A stretch of DNA of 43,874 nt, taken from Fimbriiglobus sp. Its GTDB lineage: Bacteria; Planctomycetota; Planctomycetia; Gemmatales; Gemmataceae. The stretch lies in assembly GCA_025459365.1 (NCBI GenBank), contig JALOQR010000005.1, positions 1 to 43,874 of the forward strand, written 5' to 3'. The first letter of the stretch is position 1. The number at the start of each line of letters is the position of its first letter. Positions 39,141 to 43,874 of this stretch are shown here, piece after piece. The notes below the pieces were generated by a model. That model made no database searches and was not told where the DNA came from. It saw only the letters and a program-made list of their open reading frames with translations. The position numbers and the translations under genes were made by a program.

Positions 39141-39599
39141 ATGCGATACCTCCTTGCTGTGCTTTTCTGTTCCGCCATTGCGTTTGGTCAATCGCCCTCG
39201 CCCCCGCCCGGTGGGTGGGATTCCGCCTTCGCTGTTGCCAGTGTCGGTGGTGTTCCGGTCGGATACTACCGTGGCACAGTCCTCTCGTCCGATCAGGCCT
39301 TTCCGCGGGTACGGGCACGGCTGCAGGGGTTGGTGTGGAAGGGGAAAGACTTTCACGACGATGGCACATTCACCAACGCCTGGCTGGGCGGGCTACGGGC
39401 TTCCAGCGCCGGCACCTGGGTGGGGCCGAGTGTGACCGATGGCCAACCCGCCCTCCTCGTGCGCTACCCCCGCCGATTCCAGGCCTTCGGCCGCGACTAC
39501 GACGAACTACGCGAGTTGACTCCGGGAGTGTGGCTCGGCCGGCGCTACGATGCCACAAGTGGCCGGCCAAAAAACTGGTTCCTGTTGGAGGCAAAGTGA
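39141..39599 (+). CDS. Small secreted hypothetical protein
   Basis: Signal-like MRYLLAVLFCSAIAFGQSPSPPPGG; no family recognised. Confidence 0.65.
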   Translation: MRYLLAVLFCSAIAFGQSPSPPPGGWDSAFAVASVGGVPVGYYRGTVLSSDQAFPRVRARLQGLVWKGKDFHDDGTFTNAWLGGLRASSAGTWVGPSVTDGQPALLVRYPRRFQAFGRDYDELRELTPGVWLGRRYDATSGRPKNWFLLEAK

Positions 39600-39665
39600 A
39601 CAACTCGCCAACAGGTTCGCCCGAATCACTCACACCATCCGTGGGGACGCTCCGGAGCCGATCAT

Positions 39666-40418
39666 TCAGCCGTACTTTTTGTGGCACTCTTCGGAAGTCA
39701 TTTTCTTCGCCCGGATCAGCCCGCCCTTCACCTTCTCGCCGTCGGGGTCAAGGTACAACCGCCCGGAGTTACCCTTGATAGTGGTGTCGTACCCGACGAC
39801 GTGGACATTGAAGATGAACGCCGTCTCGGACACCGCCTTGAACCAGTGGATGTTGTCCTTGTGGTCCGAGATGGTGGACACCCCGCCAGCTTCGAACTTC
39901 TGGTCGATGGTCGGCTTGATAAGGAAGTGCTCCTTCTCCGTCTCCACCTTTTCATAGTGCCGGCCCTCCCACTCACCCTTGAGGATGATAAAACCGGTGC
40001 ACATGTTCAGATGACCGTGCGGGACGATGCTCCGGCCCTTCTTGCAGCCGAAGATCTGCCGGCCGAAGCCGATGTCCGCCGGGAGGCCGTCCACCTGCTT
40101 GAAGTCGATGCCAGACGACGACGCCCCGTTATCGGGCAGCTTCACCTTCTTCTCGATGTCGTCGAGCTTGACCACTGAGCAGAGGTCCTTGAGGTTCACC
40201 GTCTTGTACAGGGCCTCCATCTTTTTCTGGAAGTCGAGATCGGTGAGCTTCTGGCCTTTCAGGTCTTTGCACATGGCGATGAGGTCTTTGAGCCAGTTGC
40301 CGATGATCGGCTTGACCTCGTCGGCGAGGAGGTCGCGGGACCAGAGGGTTTCGAGGAGGCCGTAGGCGACGAGCGATCCGAGCACCTGGGCGGAGAACTG
40401 ACGGCGAGAGAAGTCCAT
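39666..40418 (-). CDS. Putative Tat-exported cupin-like protein
   Basis: MDFSRRQFSAQVLGSLVAYGLLE (RR leader); IVPHGHLNMCTGFIILKGEWEGRHYEKVE ... HKDNIHWFKAVSETAFIFNVHV (cupin-like His spacing). Start at ATG 40418. Confidence 0.65.
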   Translation of the reverse strand: MDFSRRQFSAQVLGSLVAYGLLETLWSRDLLADEVKPIIGNWLKDLIAMCKDLKGQKLTDLDFQKKMEALYKTVNLKDLCSVVKLDDIEKKVKLPDNGASSSGIDFKQVDGLPADIGFGRQIFGCKKGRSIVPHGHLNMCTGFIILKGEWEGRHYEKVETEKEHFLIKPTIDQKFEAGGVSTISDHKDNIHWFKAVSETAFIFNVHVVGYDTTIKGNSGRLYLDPDGEKVKGGLIRAKKMTSEECHKKYG

Positions 40419-40488
40419 CGGCGGGAACCTTGGGGGATGCCCGAAGGTATCCGGCGGGGCAGGGGAGTGGAAGGGAAATGACGACCGA

Positions 40489-40872
40489 CTACTTCGCAAC
40501 TTCCAAATACTTCAACGAAGTGGGCGGGATATACGCCAATCGGCCATCGTTCAACTCAAGAATGAGCCAGCGATCGAAGTAAACCAATGAACTACCACCG
40601 AACTTGCCGGGAAGTTGATCTGGGCCAGTGAATCCGACCACCTTGCACCCCCGGAAGATGGTCGATTCGCGGTCGCCGAACGAACAATGGACGTCGTACC
40701 TCAAACCGAAATCCATACCGCGGACCTGAGATGGCGCTTGTTGACCGGCGATTGATGGCGGCTGGATCTGTTGGGACTGGAACACCGTCCAGGCCCCCAA
40801 GCCGCCGACGACGAGGACGGCAAGTACGACGAACAAGATGATCCTGGCTCGGGTGCTCACTGGTGCCTCCAT
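40489..40872 (-). CDS. Membrane-anchored hypothetical protein
   Basis: MEAPVSTRARIILFVVLAVLVVGGLGAWTVFQSQQ N-terminal TM; 14 nt separate it from the clpS stop. Confidence 0.65.
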   Translation of the reverse strand: MEAPVSTRARIILFVVLAVLVVGGLGAWTVFQSQQIQPPSIAGQQAPSQVRGMDFGLRYDVHCSFGDRESTIFRGCKVVGFTGPDQLPGKFGGSSLVYFDRWLILELNDGRLAYIPPTSLKYLEVAK

Positions 40873-40886
40873 TCTCCGGTGGGAAA

Positions 40887-41216
40887 TTACGCCAGCGGTT
40901 CGAGGCTCACCCGCAGGGGTTCGGCGCCTTTGCCCTTCTGGTCCGGGTCGGGGCCGCAGGAGTGGATCTGATCCGCCTTCAACTCGGCCAACTCCAACGT
41001 TCCAGTCCACACTACGCTCCGCCCGGTGTGGTGCGCTTCCAGCATGAGCTGCACGCACTTCTCGACCGGGTAACCGAATACCTTCTGCAACACTCCCACC
41101 ACGAACACGAAGGTGTTCACGTCGTCGTTGTGGAGGATGACCGCGTACGGCGGCTGATGCTTGGTGCGGACGTCGGTGGCGGCGTCGGGGATCGGCGGGG
41201 CAGCGGTGGCGGCCAT
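40887..41216 (-). CDS. clpS: Clp protease adaptor ClpS
   Basis: PPYAVILHNDDVNTFVFVVGVLQKVFGYPVEKCVQLMLEAHHTGRSVVWTGTLELAELKADQI. Confidence 0.95.
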   Translation of the reverse strand: MAATAAPPIPDAATDVRTKHQPPYAVILHNDDVNTFVFVVGVLQKVFGYPVEKCVQLMLEAHHTGRSVVWTGTLELAELKADQIHSCGPDPDQKGKGAEPLRVSLEPLA

Positions 41217-41240
41217 ACGAGTGTCTCCGGTGGGGACATC

Positions 41241-41780
41241 TCAGGTAGTCTTACCGCCGTCGGCCGTACGCACCAGCCCGATGTATGTTAACTCCAGGGC
41301 GAACGGCCCCTCCTGGCGGTCTGCGATGAGTAGGGAAATGGCCGTGACGCGAGCCGGGTCGACCGGCAACACCCCCGCGCGTGCTCCGAACCGCATGAGC
41401 ACGAACTCGGTGAGCGGGAGGTGAATTTCCAGCCATTCACCGGGGCGAGTGTTGAAGCCTGCTCGATACGACGTGCCCGGCTGCATGTAACGGGTGTGCA
41501 GGCACACCTTGTAGGCCTTGCCGTCACCGCGGACCCGCAAGGCTAGGACTTCGGCGCCGGACACCGGGGCGAAATCGGGCGATCGGACAGAGCAGAACCC
41601 GCCGCTGTTCTCCAGCGACACCACGCCGGTGAAGCAGGCGGCCCCGCCGTCTGTCGGCACGAGGGCACTTCGCGACCGCCCTCCCATCGTTGGATCGTCG
41701 ATGGCGGTCCAGGGGGCGAACGGGGTGGCGGGGTCGAAGCGGAACAGCACGGCGGGGGTGGGATGGTGGCACACGGTCAC
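41241..41780 (-). CDS. CIA30-family (complex I intermediate-associated protein 30-like) protein
   Basis: WTAIDDPTMGGRSRSALVPTDGGAACFTGVVSLENSGGFCSVRSPDF ... GDGKAYKVCLHTRYMQPGTSYRAGFNTRPGEWLEIHLPLTEF. Confidence 0.9.
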   Translation of the reverse strand: MTVCHHPTPAVLFRFDPATPFAPWTAIDDPTMGGRSRSALVPTDGGAACFTGVVSLENSGGFCSVRSPDFAPVSGAEVLALRVRGDGKAYKVCLHTRYMQPGTSYRAGFNTRPGEWLEIHLPLTEFVLMRFGARAGVLPVDPARVTAISLLIADRQEGPFALELTYIGLVRTADGGKTT

Positions 41781-41802
41781 GGGCGACTCGCCGGGGGGAC
41801 GA

Positions 41803-43398
41803 TGCCTACTCTGGCTGCATGGTAGGTGTTGCGCCGGGGCCGCCCGCGCCGCCGACCTGCCGGCCGAGTTGAAGTACGTCCCGCCCGACGCCGCTGCATT
41901 CCTCTACCTTGACGTGGCCGCCCTCTACGAAGGCAAACTGGGCGAAACGCTGAAGAAGACCAAGTCGGCCGAGGTGATCACCACTCTCGCCCCACTCGCG
42001 AAACAGGCGGGCCTAACGTTGGCCGACCTGAAGGTGGTCGTGGTCGCCGTGCCCAGCATGCAAGAGCCCACGGGGTTCGCCAAGACGCTCTCCGTCGCTA
42101 CATACCGCAAGAAGTATGACCGCGAGAAACTGGTCGCCGCGATCAGGGAGTCCAACAAGGGGCCAAAGACCGAGGTCGTGGTAACGGAAAATGTAGTGCG
42201 GATTACCTCCCCGTCGCCGTTCAACCCGGACGGAAAGATCACCGTCACCCACGACTTGACCGACGACACCCGCATCGTGTCGCTGAACGGTTTGGGCGAT
42301 GAGTACCTCAAGCCGACGGCTGGGGTCGGCTGCCACACCGCCGCCCTGAAGGCAAACGCGACCGCCCCCGCGCTCGCCGGGCTGAACTTGAACGCCATGC
42401 CTGCGGAGTTCCGCACGCAAGAGTTGCCGCCCGAGATGAAGCCGTTCCGGCCGATCGTCATGGCCGACGGGCTGTTCGCGTCCGGGGTGATCGCCGACGG
42501 CAAACTGACCGTCGCCCTGGCGGTGAAGGCGAAGACGAAGGGGGAAGCCGCCGAGGTAGAGAAGTCGCTCGACGCAGGGCGGGTGCTGCTCAACACGCTG
42601 ATCGATACGACTCGTAAGGGGCTGGTGGAGAACTACGAACGGCCAAAGGAACTGGGCGGGCTGTTCGACGCCCTCCAGGCGGGGATGAAGGGCGCAAAGT
42701 TCGCGCTGACCGACAGCACCGCTACCGCGAGCATGAGCCTGCCAACCGACGCTCCCCTAGACCCGCTTTTCGACGTGTTCACCGGAGGGGGCCTATCCGG
42801 CCGACAGGTGTCGAGCAACAACCTGAAGCAGATCGCCCTGGCCTTCCACAACCACCAGAGCGCTCACCAGTTCTTCCCGCCCCCGGCCTCCCTGGGAAAG
42901 AAGGGGAAGAAACTGCTGAGCTGGCGGGTGGCCATCCTGCCGTACGTTGAGCACGACGCACTGTACAAGCAATTCAAACTGGACGAGCCGTGGGACAGCG
43001 AGCACAACCTGAAGGTGATGAAGGACAACCCGATGCCCAAGGTGTTCGCCCTGCCCGGTAGCACCGACGAGCAGGACAAGAAGACGCATTACCAGGTGTT
43101 TGTCGGCAATGGGGCGGGGTTCGAACCGACCGGCCCGACCAAGATCACCGACTACACCGACGGCACCTCAAACACCATTCTGGTCGCTACCGCTGCCAAG
43201 GCGGTGGAGTGGACGAGACCGGACGACATCGAGTTCGACCCGAAGGCCGAGGTGGCCAAGTTGCTACTGTTCCAGAACAAAGTGTGCCTGATCGCGTTCG
43301 CCGACGGGTCGGTCCGGGCGATCTCGGAGAAGGTGAGCGATCAGAGCCTCAAGGCTCTGATCACCCGTAACGGCGGTGAAGTGGTCAGCGACGACTAA
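41803..43398 (+). CDS. Secreted DUF1559-domain protein without prepilin N-terminus; start codon unresolved
   Basis: C-terminal VSSNNLKQIALAFHNHQSAHQFFPPPAS...LSWRVAILPYVEHDALYKQF...DGTSNTILVATA...IAFADGSVRAIS. No convincing in-frame start near 41800; convincing protein sequence begins at about AADLPAELKYVPPDAAAF. Confidence 0.88.
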   Translation, partial: CLLWLHGRCCAGAARAADLPAELKYVPPDAAAFLYLDVAALYEGKLGETLKKTKSAEVITTLAPLAKQAGLTLADLKVVVVAVPSMQEPTGFAKTLSVATYRKKYDREKLVAAIRESNKGPKTEVVVTENVVRITSPSPFNPDGKITVTHDLTDDTRIVSLNGLGDEYLKPTAGVGCHTAALKANATAPALAGLNLNAMPAEFRTQELPPEMKPFRPIVMADGLFASGVIADGKLTVALAVKAKTKGEAAEVEKSLDAGRVLLNTLIDTTRKGLVENYERPKELGGLFDALQAGMKGAKFALTDSTATASMSLPTDAPLDPLFDVFTGGGLSGRQVSSNNLKQIALAFHNHQSAHQFFPPPASLGKKGKKLLSWRVAILPYVEHDALYKQFKLDEPWDSEHNLKVMKDNPMPKVFALPGSTDEQDKKTHYQVFVGNGAGFEPTGPTKITDYTDGTSNTILVATAAKAVEWTRPDDIEFDPKAEVAKLLLFQNKVCLIAFADGSVRAISEKVSDQSLKALITRNGGEVVSDD

Positions 43399-43449
43399 CT
43401 CCATCCTGTCTGCCGCAGGCGTGGGCGATCGGAGTTAAGCTTACTCCCG

Positions 43450-43874
43450 GTGGCCCATGCCTGTGGCTTGCCATCCACATCCGAGGTCCCCATTCCCCGC
43501 TTCCTCCGCCCGCTCGCTGTCGCCATTCCGCTCGCCGGGGTAGTACTGGTACTCGTCGGCACGTCCATTCCGCGCCCGGTGACCGCCCAACCGTCCGCCC
43601 CCGGCCTCACTAACGACCTCGCCCTCATCCCCGCCGAGGCACTGGGGTTCGCCCATGTTCGCGTCGCCGAGGTGTGGAAGGGCGAGGCGATGAAGCCGCT
43701 CCGGAAGGCCATCGAGAGGGCTGGGCCCGCCTTCTTCGAGACGCTCGACCGCGATTTCACCCCCGCCCCGTCCACTCTCGAGCGGGTGACCACCGTCGCC
43801 CTGCCGTCCTCCTCGATGGACATGGGTGGCCCTCGCACCGTCACCGTGCTGGCGTTCAGCAGTCCTTTCGAGGT
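43450..43874 (+). CDS. 3'-truncated secreted protein resembling the N-terminal domain of the preceding gene
   Basis: Frame open from GTG 43450 to window end: signal-like RFLRPLAVAIPLAGVVLVLVGTSIPRPVTA, then LALIPAEALGFAHVRVAEVWKGEAMKPLRKAIERAGPAFFETLDRDFTPAPSTLERVTTVALP. Absent from the ORF track because there is no stop inside the window. Confidence 0.65.
   Translation, partial: MAHACGLPSTSEVPIPRFLRPLAVAIPLAGVVLVLVGTSIPRPVTAQPSAPGLTNDLALIPAEALGFAHVRVAEVWKGEAMKPLRKAIERAGPAFFETLDRDFTPAPSTLERVTTVALPSSSMDMGGPRTVTVLAFSSPFE

Noticed and set aside
43396-43437. TAACTCC...GGAGTTA inverted repeat as a terminator after the DUF1559 gene
   Set aside because: Only 7 bp with a 28-nt loop and no T tract; plausible by chance.

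Overview
The window is GC-rich chromosomal DNA that looks like core genome from a planctomycete, probably Gemmataceae-like. The lineage call is inference, based on DUF1559 proteins, a CxxCH 'planctomycete cytochrome' protein, a kinase fused to an FGE-like domain, and several lineage-restricted hypotheticals. I see about 45 CDS, two glycine tRNAs (GCC and CCC), several hairpins, and no CRISPR array, rRNA, transposase, phage or recognisable defence island. Recognisable genes are tig, two clpP paralogs, ribF, carA, trpS, hisS, glgC, hpt, purD, hemE and clpS, an ECF sigma/anti-sigma pair, an M50 protease, a Nudix hydrolase and an HtrA-like protein. The most interesting signal is a family of three large palindromes (26680-26745, 28094-28147, 29933-29998) with arms of up to 27 bp and a shared backbone. 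When an arm lies in frame at the end of a gene it encodes 'GER(G/P)A-stop'. One copy supplies the last five residues and stop codon of hisS. Another sits in frame at the end of a Nudix gene, but its TGA is TGT, which is the only mismatch between the arms. That ORF therefore reads through about 180 extra codons antisense to the next gene. No exotic multi-gene system was found. Start sites were adjusted from the ORF track where an internal ATG or domain start was clearly better. All family assignments are by eye from motifs, not from database searches.
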